Source: Polaromonas sp. YR568
Lineage (GTDB): Bacteria; Pseudomonadota; Gammaproteobacteria; Burkholderiales; Burkholderiaceae_C
Length of the DNA: 64,000 nt
NCBI RefSeq assembly: GCF_900116715.1
Contig: NZ_FPBM01000002.1
Location: forward strand, 1-64,000
Direction: 5' to 3'
Position 1 is the first letter of the stretch; each line of letters opens with the position of its first letter. The notes under the pieces are model-generated. The model ran no database searches. It had not been told where the DNA came from and worked only from the letters and a program-made list of their open reading frames with translations. Shown one piece after another: positions 47,172-56,373 of the stretch. Made by a program: the position numbers and the translations under genes.

Positions 47172-47584
47172 AAATGAGAACCTACCTGGTGGAAGACAAC
47201 CCCACCATCCGCGAGAACCTGATCAGCACCCTGGAAGAGCTGGCGCCCGTCAAGGCCGTCGGCTCGTCTGAAGCCGAACAGGAAGGCGCCGAGTGGCTCA
47301 CCCGCCACGATGAGCACTGGGACCTCGCCATTGTTGACCTGTTCCTCAAGCAAGGCAGCGGCCTTCACGTGCTGGAGGCATGCCGCCGGCGCAGCCCGCT
47401 TCAAAAAGTCGTGGTGTTCAGCAACTACGCAACGCGCGAAATGCGGACACGCTGCGCCGAACTGGGCGTAGACGCCGTCTTCGACAAATCCACCGAAATC
47501 GATTGCCTGCTGGCGTATTGCGTCACACAAAGCCAGAAGCTGGGTACGGTGGCCAATGACGACAACCAGTTGCAAACCGCCTAA
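47168..47584 (+). CDS. Stand-alone response regulator (receiver domain only)
   Basis: 138 residues. The phosphoacceptor Asp57 (LAIVDLFL), acidic pair E9/D10, and Lys107 (VFDKSTE) are in place, and S85 takes the Ser/Thr switch position (VVVFSNYA). There is no output domain, so it probably relays phosphate or controls a partner by binding. The next gene downstream on the strand is a short unknown; the hybrid kinases lie about 3 kb away on the same strand. AGGAA is about nine bases before the ATG. Confidence 0.88.
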   Translation: MKMRTYLVEDNPTIRENLISTLEELAPVKAVGSSEAEQEGAEWLTRHDEHWDLAIVDLFLKQGSGLHVLEACRRRSPLQKVVVFSNYATREMRTRCAELGVDAVFDKSTEIDCLLAYCVTQSQKLGTVANDDNQLQTA

Positions 47585-47622
47585 TTGCAAACTGCCTAAG
47601 TACAAACCGCCTGAGCCTGCCC

Positions 47623-47946
47623 ATGTCTACGGTTCTATCAACCCAGCTGCCCCCGCCGATACCGGCCTCTGCACTGCCCAACGGCGGGTCACGGGCACTG
47701 ACGGACGATGTTTTTCAATCAGCGGAAGAAGCTGTGCTGGTGCAAAGCGCTTTGCCGGACGCCTTGCCACCCGGTGCGGCTGCAATGACCCGAAACACCG
47801 GCAGGTCCGTCATGCAGGCCGTGCGGTCGCAGGTGGCGGCCAGGCCCTGCGAGGCGGCTTTGCTGGCTGCCGCCGCCGGGGCGCTGGCCATGTGGGCGGT
47901 ACGACGGCATTGGGCTGGGCGATTCGGTCCTTTTGATACCTACTGA
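47623..47946 (+). CDS. Small hypothetical protein with C-terminal membrane helix
   Basis: 107 residues. The N-terminal 60 residues are Pro/Ala-rich and low-complexity; the last part (AALLAAAAGALAMWAVRRHWAG) is a likely membrane helix of the kind found in ElaB/YqjD or DUF883 ribosome-anchoring proteins, but I see no decisive family match. It starts 38 bases after the receiver gene, so it is probably in the same operon. Confidence 0.55.
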   Translation: MSTVLSTQLPPPIPASALPNGGSRALTDDVFQSAEEAVLVQSALPDALPPGAAAMTRNTGRSVMQAVRSQVAARPCEAALLAAAAGALAMWAVRRHWAGRFGPFDTY

Positions 47947-48019
47947 CAGCCGCTGAGCAAACGCGGCCGCCCTTGGCTGCGAACCTTGCAGCGCGCACTT
48001 TCCCTCATGGAGTTTTTCT

Positions 48020-48217
48020 ATGCCCCTTCATTTGCATGTCCCTGTGCCGCAACCCAGTCCCGGCGCTCCCAGTTATGTGCCCAATGAGGTTCCTCCGCTG
48101 ATTGTTCCGCCGGAGCCCGGCACCCCGCCTGAGGTGACAGACCCTCCGCCGGCAGAGCCGACGCTGCCCATTCGGGAGCCGGCAACCAACGTGCCGCCGC
48201 AAGCCATACAGCACTGA
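48020..48217 (+). CDS. Small Pro-rich protein, unknown
   Basis: 65 residues of which about a third are Pro (PPLIVPPEPGTPPEVTDPPP in the middle). No signal peptide, membrane segment or known motif. It lies 73 bases after the previous small gene in the same direction, with GGAG about eight bases before the ATG, which supports translation. Short proline-rich proteins like this occur in other betaproteobacteria, but I cannot name a family. Confidence 0.55.
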   Translation: MPLHLHVPVPQPSPGAPSYVPNEVPPLIVPPEPGTPPEVTDPPPAEPTLPIREPATNVPPQAIQH

Positions 48218-48252
48218 GCGAATTCACCAGCGGGCCCTGGACTGGCCCTGGC

Positions 48253-49158
48253 TTAGAGCAGGGTTTGCTGGCGCTGGTATTCCGCTCTTTTCATGACCAG
48301 GTAGCTTTCCTTGTCGACCTCGCGGAGCTGGCGGGGGTATTGCTCCGTCGCATCAAACCAGTGCGACAGGCGCAGCTCAAGCTGCTGGGCCGCGGGTTTG
48401 TCGAGCGAGGCCAGGTAGGCCTCAATCGCAAGGTAGTAGCGCATGGTGTTGCGCTCGACGGCGCCGCGCATGCCTTCCACATACACAGTGCCCGGCCCTT
48501 GCCGTATCTGGGTGAAGCCGACCTTTCCCGTTCCCACAGTGGCCAGGTAGCCCTGCATGGCCAGACGGCTGGCCACGTTGTAGCCGTACGAGTAGCGCAT
48601 ATGCATAAAGGTTTTGCCGCCGGGCAAGGGCACGGCTTGCAGTTCGATCCGGTAATTGCTGGTGCCCAGCGGGCCTTTGTCGGCCTGCAGCTGGGCAGAC
48701 AGATAGCCTGGCGACGCGGCAGCCAGCCGGTAGGCAAACTGCAGCGAATAGGCATCGCCCAATTCCTGAGGCGTCTTCTTGCCCACACTCACCTTGAGCA
48801 TGCTGGGGCTGCCGTCCGAACCCGCGTGGCAGTATTTGGTGTTGATGTGCAGTATCAGCATCTCGCACCAGCGGTGCGGGCTCTTGAAGGTGGCGCTGAC
48901 GGTGCTGAATGGCGAATCGAGCACGGCATATGCATTGCCGCTGACGGTATTGCCGCCCTCCGACGACTCCAGAACCAGGGGCCTGCGGTAAGCGTTTTCC
49001 GCCAGCTGTTTTGCCAGCGCCGAATGCTTTTCAAGCAAGGCCGCTGCGCCAGGCTCTGTAGTGGGCTCGGCTACGTGCTGTGCATGAAGGCTGCCGGCGA
49101 GGGCGATGCCCGCAGCCAGACAGACTAGCCGTAAAACAAAATTCCGGAGGGTGTGCAT
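48253..49158 (-). CDS. Periplasmic hypothetical protein
   Basis: 301 residues from ATG 49158. A signal peptide (LRLVCLAAGIALAGSLHAQ) ends at about residue 24. The mature part has SPHRWCEMLILHINTKYC, where two Cys may form a disulfide, and a later YYLAIEAYLASLDKPAAQQL that is helical. Not a named family that I recognise. It is convergent with the small Pro-rich gene and stands 103 bases from the downstream kinase-like gene on the same strand. Confidence 0.65.
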   Translation of the reverse strand: MHTLRNFVLRLVCLAAGIALAGSLHAQHVAEPTTEPGAAALLEKHSALAKQLAENAYRRPLVLESSEGGNTVSGNAYAVLDSPFSTVSATFKSPHRWCEMLILHINTKYCHAGSDGSPSMLKVSVGKKTPQELGDAYSLQFAYRLAAASPGYLSAQLQADKGPLGTSNYRIELQAVPLPGGKTFMHMRYSYGYNVASRLAMQGYLATVGTGKVGFTQIRQGPGTVYVEGMRGAVERNTMRYYLAIEAYLASLDKPAAQQLELRLSHWFDATEQYPRQLREVDKESYLVMKRAEYQRQQTLL

Positions 49159-49260
49159 GGCCCCAGTTTGCCAGCACAAAAGCAGCACTTTGGCGATACG
49201 CTCCACCGTCCTACAGCAATCGTTGAAACAGGGCGTAAGGCGGTGGCCGCCATGGCCCGT

Positions 49261-49989
49261 TCAGGCCTGCCCGGCTGTCATCAAATCCTTGCGGCTGCTC
49301 TCAGCAGCCTCCACGGCAGACTGAAAGTGGAGGACAGCCTCATCTTCGGTATGGCTCAGGCGGGCAGATTCGCCGGCCAGCGCCTCGACATCGCCCCATC
49401 CAATTTTCCGGTAGGGCTTGCCGGCCGGCATGCTTGCGGCCGCCAGCGTGTTTTTCAGGGTAATCCGGATGGAAAGACCGTCCCCGGAAGGCTCAGCTTC
49501 CACCAGAATATTTCTGGGTGCAGCCGCAGCATCGGTGAGGGCCAGCACGGCCGCCGTGAATGCATTGCGCAATGCCGACAGGGGCAACTGCCCATCAGCC
49601 TGCTCGGCCCTGTTTTCAATGGAAAAGCCTTTGAAGGACAGCTCAGTGGCCACCATGGCCAGGCATTGGGTGATGCCTGTGCCCACGGCAACCAGCGGGT
49701 CGTCCTTGGGGGCAAACCAGCTCATGAGATCAACACAGGATGCCGCGGCCTCTTTGGACAGCGCCACGATGTCGCGCGCATTCTTCAGCAAGGCTTCGGG
49801 GTCGGAGTCAGGCTTTTGCAATCGCCTCTCTAGCATGCCGGCCACCATGGCGATGGGCTGCAGCGAGCCGGCCATGTTGTGGCGGATGACAGGCGCCAGC
49901 CGCCGCATCAGCGCATAACGCGCCGCTTCTGCAAAACGTGTTCTTGTCTCGAAATCCTGATCTGCCATGCGGTTTGTCTCACTGTTCAT
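49261..49989 (-). CDS. Histidine kinase-like protein with degenerate ATPase region
   Basis: 242 residues. The first part resembles a dimerisation/phosphotransfer helix, with His37 in VIRHNMAGSLQPIAMVAGML, spaced as in His-x-N/D-type sites. The remainder has the size of a HATPase domain but no N box or clear G boxes (GLSIRITLKN is the nearest). It could be a phosphotransfer or chaperone-like partner rather than a kinase. It is divergent from the giant hybrid kinase gene and shares its promoter region. Confidence 0.6.
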   Translation of the reverse strand: MNSETNRMADQDFETRTRFAEAARYALMRRLAPVIRHNMAGSLQPIAMVAGMLERRLQKPDSDPEALLKNARDIVALSKEAAASCVDLMSWFAPKDDPLVAVGTGITQCLAMVATELSFKGFSIENRAEQADGQLPLSALRNAFTAAVLALTDAAAAPRNILVEAEPSGDGLSIRITLKNTLAAASMPAGKPYRKIGWGDVEALAGESARLSHTEDEAVLHFQSAVEAAESSRKDLMTAGQA

Positions 49990-50308
49990 GATGCCTGCGC
50001 CATCTATTTATCTGTGCTGCTGGAATGCTTCGCGTAATTCATGCCCTGGCGGCAGCTTGACCGGCTTTACTGGCTTGGCCGGACACATTTGCTGCACTAT
50101 TTTTCAAGGCGTAACTGAAAAATATACAACTTGGCAATCGAAATCTGCGTAGGCCAAAACCGACACTTTGTGACTTGTCTCAAGTGCGCCTCAGAATGCG
50201 CCGCCAGAGGGAAAAATGCTCTCCCGTCTGATTGTCATCCCGAATATTCGCGAGTAATCTCGGCGCCTGTTCTACAAACCGTTACTTTTTTGAAACAGGA
50301 AGAATGAC
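49990..50308. other. Divergent promoter region of the giant kinase gene
   Basis: No gene. AT-rich around 50090-50130 (GCACTATTTTTC, AAAAATATACAAC), unlike the rest of the window, with only weak -10-like matches. The kinase RBS (AGGA at 50297-50300) is clear, eight bases before the ATG. Confidence 0.5.
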
Positions 50309-53300
50309 ATGGAGGCTATTGCCAAGTTGGCGGTCGTGGAACGCGACGCCGAACTCAAATTCATTCTCAAATCGCTCAGCGCATTGCGACGGGGGGATGC
50401 AGGCATCACGCTTCCGGCAGAGTGGGAAGGCGTCTATGGAAAGATCGCCGCGGAGTTCAACCAGCTCTCGGCCATGACATCGGCGACGACCAGCCGCTGC
50501 AAAAGCCTGGCCAGCAAATCCCGCTCTTCAGCCCGCACGAGCCGCCGCCTGCCCGAAGAAAAACTCTCGGGCTTCTGGCTTGAGAACGCCGTTGCCGTCA
50601 ACGCCGTGCTGGATGAAGCCGACGAAGCCGCGGACCACGCCAAAACCGTTCTGGCTGCCTTGACCGACCTCAAGAAAGGCGACGTGCGAGCGTCCCTGCC
50701 GCAAGACTGGACGGGCGTGGCCGGCAAGCTTGCCGACGCCTTTAATGATGTGGTTTCTGAAAACGTGCGTATGTCGCGCGAGCTGGAACGCCTGAGCCGC
50801 GTGGTCGGCAAACAGGGCCGCCTGAAAGAGCGCGCACTGGTTCCCGACGCCACGGGTTTCTGGCGGGACTCAGCCGAATCCATCAACTCCCTGATCGCCG
50901 ACCTGGTGCACCCCACCAGCGAGGTGGCGCGTGTGATCGGTGCGGTGGCGCAGGGCGACCTTTCCAAGAGCATGGCACTGGAAGCCGAAGGCAAGGCGCT
51001 TGAGGGCGAGTTTTTACGCACCGCCATGATCATTAACAAGATGGTGGAGCAGCTCGGCACTTTCTCTGCCGAAGTGACGCGCGTGGCACGAGAAGTGGGT
51101 ACCGAAGGCAAGCTGGGCGGCCAGGCCGATGTGCAGGGCGTGGCAGGCACCTGGAAGGACTTGACCGACTCGGTCAACTCCATGGGCTCCAACCTGACCG
51201 CGCAGGTGCGCAATATTGCCGAGGTGACAACCGCCGTGGCCGCCGGTGACTTGTCCAAGAAGATCACGGTGGACGTGAAGGGCGAAATCCTGGAGCTCAA
51301 GAACACCATCAACACCATGGTGGACCAGCTGCGGTCCTTCGCATCTGAAGTGACTCGTGTGGCGCGGGAAGTGGGTACTGAAGGCAAGCTGGGCGGCCAG
51401 GCCGACGTGCAGGGCGTTGCCGGCACCTGGAAGGACTTGACCGACAACGTGAACTTCATGGCTGGTAATTTGACCAGTCAGGTGCGAAACATCGCCGACG
51501 TGACCAAGGCTGTGGCCGCCGGTGACCTTTCCAAGAAGATCACGGTGGACGTGAAGGGTGAAATTCTTGAACTCAAGAACACCATCAACACCATGGTGGA
51601 CCAGCTTTCATCTTTTGCCTCTGAAGTGACGCGGGTCGCACGTGAGGTGGGTACCGAGGGCAAGCTGGGCGGCCAGGCCGATGTGCAGGGCGTGGCCGGT
51701 ACCTGGAAGGACTTGACCGACTCGGTCAACTCCATGGGCTCCAACCTGACCGGCCAGGTGCGCAACATTGCCGAGGTGACGACGGCGGTGGCCGCCGGTG
51801 ACCTTTCCAAAAAGATCACGGTGGACGTGAAGGGCGAAATTCTCGAACTCAAGAACACCATCAACACCATGGTGGACCAGCTTTCCTCTTTTGCCTCTGA
51901 AGTGACGCGTGTGGCGCGGGAAGTGGGCACCGAGGGCAAGCTGGGCGGCCAGGCCGATGTGCAGGGCGTTGCCGGCACCTGGAAAGATTTGACTGATTCG
52001 GTCAACTCCATGGGCTCCAATCTGACCGGCCAGGTGCGCAATATCGCCGAGGTGACCAAGGCCGTGGCGGCCGGCGACTTGTCTAAAAAGATCACGGTGG
52101 ACGTGAAAGGCGAAATCCTGGAGCTCAAGGCCACCATCAACACCATGGTGGATCAGCTGCGGTCGTTTGCGTCTGAAGTGACCCGGGTGGCCCGCGAGGT
52201 GGGTACCGAGGGCAAGCTGGGCGGCCAGGCCGATGTGCAGGGCGTTGCCGGTACCTGGAAGGACTTGACCGATTCGGTCAACTCCATGGGCTCCAACCTC
52301 ACGGCACAGGTGCGCAATATTGCCGAGGTGACGACTGCTGTGGCCGCCGGTGACCTTTCCAAGAAGATCACGGTGGATGTGAAGGGCGAAATCCTGGAGT
52401 TGAAGAACACCATCAACACCATGGTGGACCAGCTGCGGTCTTTCGCTTCTGAAGTGACCCGGGTGGCCCGCGAAGTGGGCACCGAAGGCAAGCTGGGCGG
52501 CCAGGCCGATGTGCAGGGCGTGGCAGGCACCTGGAAGGACTTGACCGACTCGGTCAACTCCATGGGATCCAATCTGACGGCACAGGTGCGAAACATTGCC
52601 GAGGTGACAACCGCTGTGGCGGCTGGTGACCTTTCCAAGAAGATTACGGTGGACGTGAAGGGCGAAATCCTGGAACTGAAGAACACCATCAACACCATGG
52701 TGGACCAGCTGCGTTCATTCGCTTCCGAAGTGACCCGGGTGGCGCGTGAAGTGGGTACCGAGGGCAAGCTGGGCGGCCAGGCCGATGTGCAGGGCGTGGC
52801 CGGTACCTGGAAGGACTTGACCGACAACGTGAACTTCATGGCCGGTAATCTGACTAGTCAGGTGCGAAACATCGCCGACGTGACCAAGGCCGTGGCGGCC
52901 GGTGACCTCTCCAAGAAGATCACGGTGGACGTGAAGGGCGAAATCCTGGAGCTCAAGAACACCATCAACACCATGGTGGACCAGCTGCGGTCTTTCGCCT
53001 CTGAAGTGACCCGTGTGGCCCGTGAAGTGGGCACCGAGGGCAAGCTGGGCGGCCAGGCCGACGTGCAAGGCGTAGCCGGCACCTGGAAGGATTTGACCGA
53101 CAACGTGAACTTCATGGCCGGTAACCTGACTGGCCAGGTGCGCGGTATCGCCAAGGTGGTGACGGCCGTGGCCAACGGCGACCTGGACCAGAAACTGACC
53201 GTGGAAGCCAAGGGCGAAATCGCCGCGCTGGCCGACACCATCAACAGCATGACGGACACGCTGGCCACCTTTGCCGACCAGGTGACCACCGTGGCGCGTG

Positions 53301-56300
53301 AGGTGGGGGTGGAAGGCAAGCTGGGCGGCCAGGCCAAGGTGCCGGGCGCGGCAGGCACCTGGAAGGGCCTGACCGAAAACGTCAACCAGCTGGCAGCCAA
53401 CCTGACCACACAGGTGCGAGCGATCGCCGAGGTGGCGACCGCCGTGACGCAGGGTGACTTGACCCGCTCCATCACGGTGGAAGCGCTGGGCGAAGTCGCG
53501 GCGCTGAAAGACACGATCAATGAAATGATCCGCAACCTGAAGGACACCACGCAGGTCAATACCGAGCAGGATTGGCTCAAAACCAACCTGGCCAAATTCA
53601 GCCGCATGTTGCAGGGGCAAAAAGACCTGGTGGCCGTGGGCCACCTGATCCTGTCGGAACTTGCCCCGGTGGTGGGCGCCCAGCAGGCCGAGTTTTATGT
53701 GCTGAGCTACACCCACGACAGGCCGCGCCTGCGCCTCATGGCCAGCTATGCGTCTGACGGGCAGGGCGCTTACGGCAAAGAGATCGACCTGGGGCAAGGT
53801 CTGGTGGGGCAGTGCGCTTACGACAAGCAAAAGATATTGCTGACTTCCTCCATGCCGCACGGGCTCAAGATCTCGTCGGGCCTGACCGAAATCGCACCCA
53901 TGGACATCCTGGTGCTGCCCATCATCTTTGAAGGGCAGGTCAGGGGCGTGGTCGAATTGGCTTCGGTTGAGCGCTTTAACCCGACGCACCAGGCCTTCCT
54001 GGACCAGCTGACGGAAAGTATCGGCATCGTGATCAACACGATCGAAGCCAATATGCGCACCGAGGACTTGCTGACCCAGTCGCAGTCCCTGGCGCAAGAG
54101 CTGCAAAGCCGGCAGGAAGAGCTTCAGCAGACCAATGAGGAGCTGCAGGAAAAAGCTCACCTGCTGGTGCAGCAAAACGACGAGGTGGAGCGCAAGAACC
54201 AGGAGGTCGAGCAGGCCCGCCAGGCGCTGGAAGAAAAGGCCAAGCAGCTCTCGCTCACGTCCAAGTACAAGTCGGAGTTCCTGGCCAATATGTCGCATGA
54301 GCTGCGCACGCCGCTCAACAGCCTGCTCATCCTGTCCGACCAGCTGTGCAAGAACTCGGAAGGCAACCTGACCAACAAGCAGGTCGAGTTCTCTAAAACC
54401 ATCCACTCCTCGGGCAACGATTTGCTGATGCTGATCAACGACATCCTGGACCTGTCCAAGATCGAGTCGGGCACGGTGGTGGTGGACGTCAACGAGCTGC
54501 GGCTGTCCGACCTGCAACTCTATGTCGAGCGCACCTTCCGCCATGTGGCCGAAGCCAAGAGCGTGGATTTCCTGATCACCGCCGGCTTGCAGTTGCCGGT
54601 TTCCATGGTCACGGACGTCAAGCGTTTGCAGCAGATTCTCAAAAACCTGCTGTCCAACGCCTTCAAATTCACGCATCAGGGCCATGTGGCCTTGTCGATC
54701 GAAGAGGCCTACACCGGCTGGAGCCCGGACAACGAGGAACTCAACCGCGCCCAGCAGGTGCTGGCGTTCTCTGTGACCGACACCGGCATCGGCATATCGG
54801 CCGACAAGCAGCAGATTATTTTTGAAGCCTTCCAGCAGGCCGACGGCAGTACCAGCCGCAAATACGGCGGCACCGGTCTGGGCCTGGCCATCAGCCGCGA
54901 GCTCTCACGCCTGCTGGGCGGTGAGATCCGCTTGTCCAGCGCGCCGGGCGAGGGCAGCAGCTTTGTGCTCTACCTGCCGCTCACCTATTCGTCCTCGCGC
55001 GGCTCACGCAAGCCGGGCGCCAGTGCGGAACTGCGCACAGACCTGGTCACGCCGGTGAGCCGGCTGAGCCTGGCCAAACCGGAAGTCGCTTTTGAGGACT
55101 CTTCGCTGGCTCTGGAGGCGGATTCGTCTGCCAACGAGGCGGTGGACGACAGGCAGTCCATACAGCCCGGCGACTTTGTGCTGCTGATCGTCGAAAACGA
55201 CATGGCGTTTGCCACCTTTCTGCTGGACGCCGCCCGGGCCAAGGGCTTCAAGGGCCTGGTGACTGCCCTTGGCGCCGGCGCGCTGACGCTGGCGGCGGAG
55301 TTCAAACCCTCGGCCATCACGCTGGACATGCACCTGCCCGATATGGAAGGCTGGCGCGTGCTGGACCGCATCAAGCAGGACTTCAGCGTCCGGCACATCC
55401 CGGTGTGCGTCATTTCGACCGACGACTCCAAGGAGCGCGCCTACCGCTCGGGCGCCATGGCCTTTATCGAAAAACCGATTCCGTCCAAGGAAGTTCTGGA
55501 CCGCATGCTGGACCAGCTGCACAGCTATGTCTCGCGCCCGGCCCGGCATGTCCTCGTTGCACTGCAGGACTCAAAGCTGGGCGCCGAGATCACCGGCCTG
55601 CTGGCGCACGGCAACGTGCAGTGCGTGACCACGCCGTCATTGGCGGACCTCAAGCCCGAGGACTTTGCCCGCTTTGAATGCGCCGTCACCGACGATGACG
55701 CCCTGCTGGACAAGCTGGAAAGTGCACGCGCAGCCTTGCCTTCCGCGTCGGTGCTGGGCCCCTTGCCGGTAGTCGTCTGGCGCGAAGGCCCCATCGACGC
55801 CAAGCACCAGCCCGCCTGGCAGGCCCGTGACGGCTACCTGCTGCGCGAAGCCAGATCGGTTCCGCGCGTGATTGACCTGGCGATGCATGCCCTGCATGTG
55901 AGCGAGGCGCGCATGACCGACAGGCAGCGCGACCTGCTGCGCAGCCTGCACGACACCAGCAAGTCGCTCACGGGCAAGCGGGTGCTCATCGTCGACGATG
56001 ACATGCGCAACATTTTTGCCCTGGCCACTGTGCTGGAAGAAGAGGGCATGGACATCGTCTGGGCCGACAACGGCCACGACGCCATCGCCAAAGTGGCGGC
56101 AGACCCGCAGCTCAGCGTGGTGCTGATGGACATCATGATGCCGGTGATGGACGGGCTGGTCACCATGCAGGAAATCCGCAAGCTGCCGGCCGGCAAGAGC
56201 CTGCCCATGATCGCGGTTACGGCGAAAGCCATGAAGGGAGACCGCGAGAAATGCATAGAGGCCGGCGCCTGGGACTACCTCTCCAAGCCGGTCAACACCG

Positions 56301-56341
56301 AGCACCTGCTGGCCGTGCTGCGCGCCTGGCTGCCCCGGTGA
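50309..56341 (+). CDS. Giant soluble hybrid histidine kinase with poly-HAMP array
   Basis: 2010 residues. No membrane helix is visible, so it is cytoplasmic. Residues 1-264 hold diverged HAMP-like units; residues 265-1000 are eight units of exactly 92 residues, each [19 protein letters not shown]... plus a HAMP body with [17 protein letters not shown]; a diverged ninth follows to 1092. A GAF domain (about 1110-1270), a coiled coil ([20 protein letters not shown]), HisKA with His1330 ([11 protein letters not shown]), and a HATPase (N1450 in [17 protein letters not shown]) follow. Two receivers carry Asp1673 and Asp1941, with a degenerate receiver-like segment between them. Fungal group III kinases (Nik1/Os-1) share this repeat style. 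A second kinase gene follows within 33 bases. Confidence 0.92.
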   Translation: MEAIAKLAVVERDAELKFILKSLSALRRGDAGITLPAEWEGVYGKIAAEFNQLSAMTSATTSRCKSLASKSRSSARTSRRLPEEKLSGFWLENAVAVNAVLDEADEAADHAKTVLAALTDLKKGDVRASLPQDWTGVAGKLADAFNDVVSENVRMSRELERLSRVVGKQGRLKERALVPDATGFWRDSAESINSLIADLVHPTSEVARVIGAVAQGDLSKSMALEAEGKALEGEFLRTAMIINKMVEQLGTFSAEVTRVAREVGTEGKLGGQADVQGVAGTWKDLTDSVNSMGSNLTAQVRNIAEVTTAVAAGDLSKKITVDVKGEILELKNTINTMVDQLRSFASEVTRVAREVGTEGKLGGQADVQGVAGTWKDLTDNVNFMAGNLTSQVRNIADVTKAVAAGDLSKKITVDVKGEILELKNTINTMVDQLSSFASEVTRVAREVGTEGKLGGQADVQGVAGTWKDLTDSVNSMGSNLTGQVRNIAEVTTAVAAGDLSKKITVDVKGEILELKNTINTMVDQLSSFASEVTRVAREVGTEGKLGGQADVQGVAGTWKDLTDSVNSMGSNLTGQVRNIAEVTKAVAAGDLSKKITVDVKGEILELKATINTMVDQLRSFASEVTRVAREVGTEGKLGGQADVQGVAGTWKDLTDSVNSMGSNLTAQVRNIAEVTTAVAAGDLSKKITVDVKGEILELKNTINTMVDQLRSFASEVTRVAREVGTEGKLGGQADVQGVAGTWKDLTDSVNSMGSNLTAQVRNIAEVTTAVAAGDLSKKITVDVKGEILELKNTINTMVDQLRSFASEVTRVAREVGTEGKLGGQADVQGVAGTWKDLTDNVNFMAGNLTSQVRNIADVTKAVAAGDLSKKITVDVKGEILELKNTINTMVDQLRSFASEVTRVAREVGTEGKLGGQADVQGVAGTWKDLTDNVNFMAGNLTGQVRGIAKVVTAVANGDLDQKLTVEAKGEIAALADTINSMTDTLATFADQVTTVAREVGVEGKLGGQAKVPGAAGTWKGLTENVNQLAANLTTQVRAIAEVATAVTQGDLTRSITVEALGEVAALKDTINEMIRNLKDTTQVNTEQDWLKTNLAKFSRMLQGQKDLVAVGHLILSELAPVVGAQQAEFYVLSYTHDRPRLRLMASYASDGQGAYGKEIDLGQGLVGQCAYDKQKILLTSSMPHGLKISSGLTEIAPMDILVLPIIFEGQVRGVVELASVERFNPTHQAFLDQLTESIGIVINTIEANMRTEDLLTQSQSLAQELQSRQEELQQTNEELQEKAHLLVQQNDEVERKNQEVEQARQALEEKAKQLSLTSKYKSEFLANMSHELRTPLNSLLILSDQLCKNSEGNLTNKQVEFSKTIHSSGNDLLMLINDILDLSKIESGTVVVDVNELRLSDLQLYVERTFRHVAEAKSVDFLITAGLQLPVSMVTDVKRLQQILKNLLSNAFKFTHQGHVALSIEEAYTGWSPDNEELNRAQQVLAFSVTDTGIGISADKQQIIFEAFQQADGSTSRKYGGTGLGLAISRELSRLLGGEIRLSSAPGEGSSFVLYLPLTYSSSRGSRKPGASAELRTDLVTPVSRLSLAKPEVAFEDSSLALEADSSANEAVDDRQSIQPGDFVLLIVENDMAFATFLLDAARAKGFKGLVTALGAGALTLAAEFKPSAITLDMHLPDMEGWRVLDRIKQDFSVRHIPVCVISTDDSKERAYRSGAMAFIEKPIPSKEVLDRMLDQLHSYVSRPARHVLVALQDSKLGAEITGLLAHGNVQCVTTPSLADLKPEDFARFECAVTDDDALLDKLESARAALPSASVLGPLPVVVWREGPIDAKHQPAWQARDGYLLREARSVPRVIDLAMHALHVSEARMTDRQRDLLRSLHDTSKSLTGKRVLIVDDDMRNIFALATVLEEEGMDIVWADNGHDAIAKVAADPQLSVVLMDIMMPVMDGLVTMQEIRKLPAGKSLPMIAVTAKAMKGDREKCIEAGAWDYLSKPVNTEHLLAVLRAWLPR
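51101..53308 (+). repeat. Tandem array of eight 276-bp units inside the kinase gene
   Basis: The word GAAGGCAAGCTGGGCGGC (or GAGGGCAAG...) recurs in phase at 51104, 51380, 51656, 51932, 52208, 52484, 52760 and 53036, an exact 276-base period. Near-identity runs to about 53150; the ninth unit (from 53309) is diverged. Such near-identical DNA may change copy number by recombination and is prone to assembly collapse. Confidence 0.95.
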
Positions 56342-56373
56342 GCGCCGTGCTTGCGCCGCAGGAGCCGGCACCC

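Noticed and set aside
51101..53308. CRISPR-like array
   Set aside because: The period is 276 bases, units are coding and in frame, and there are no short repeats with unique spacers.
52715..54685. 656-codon frame antisense to the kinase repeat array
   Set aside because: It follows the repeat period and is a by-product of the sense-strand array.
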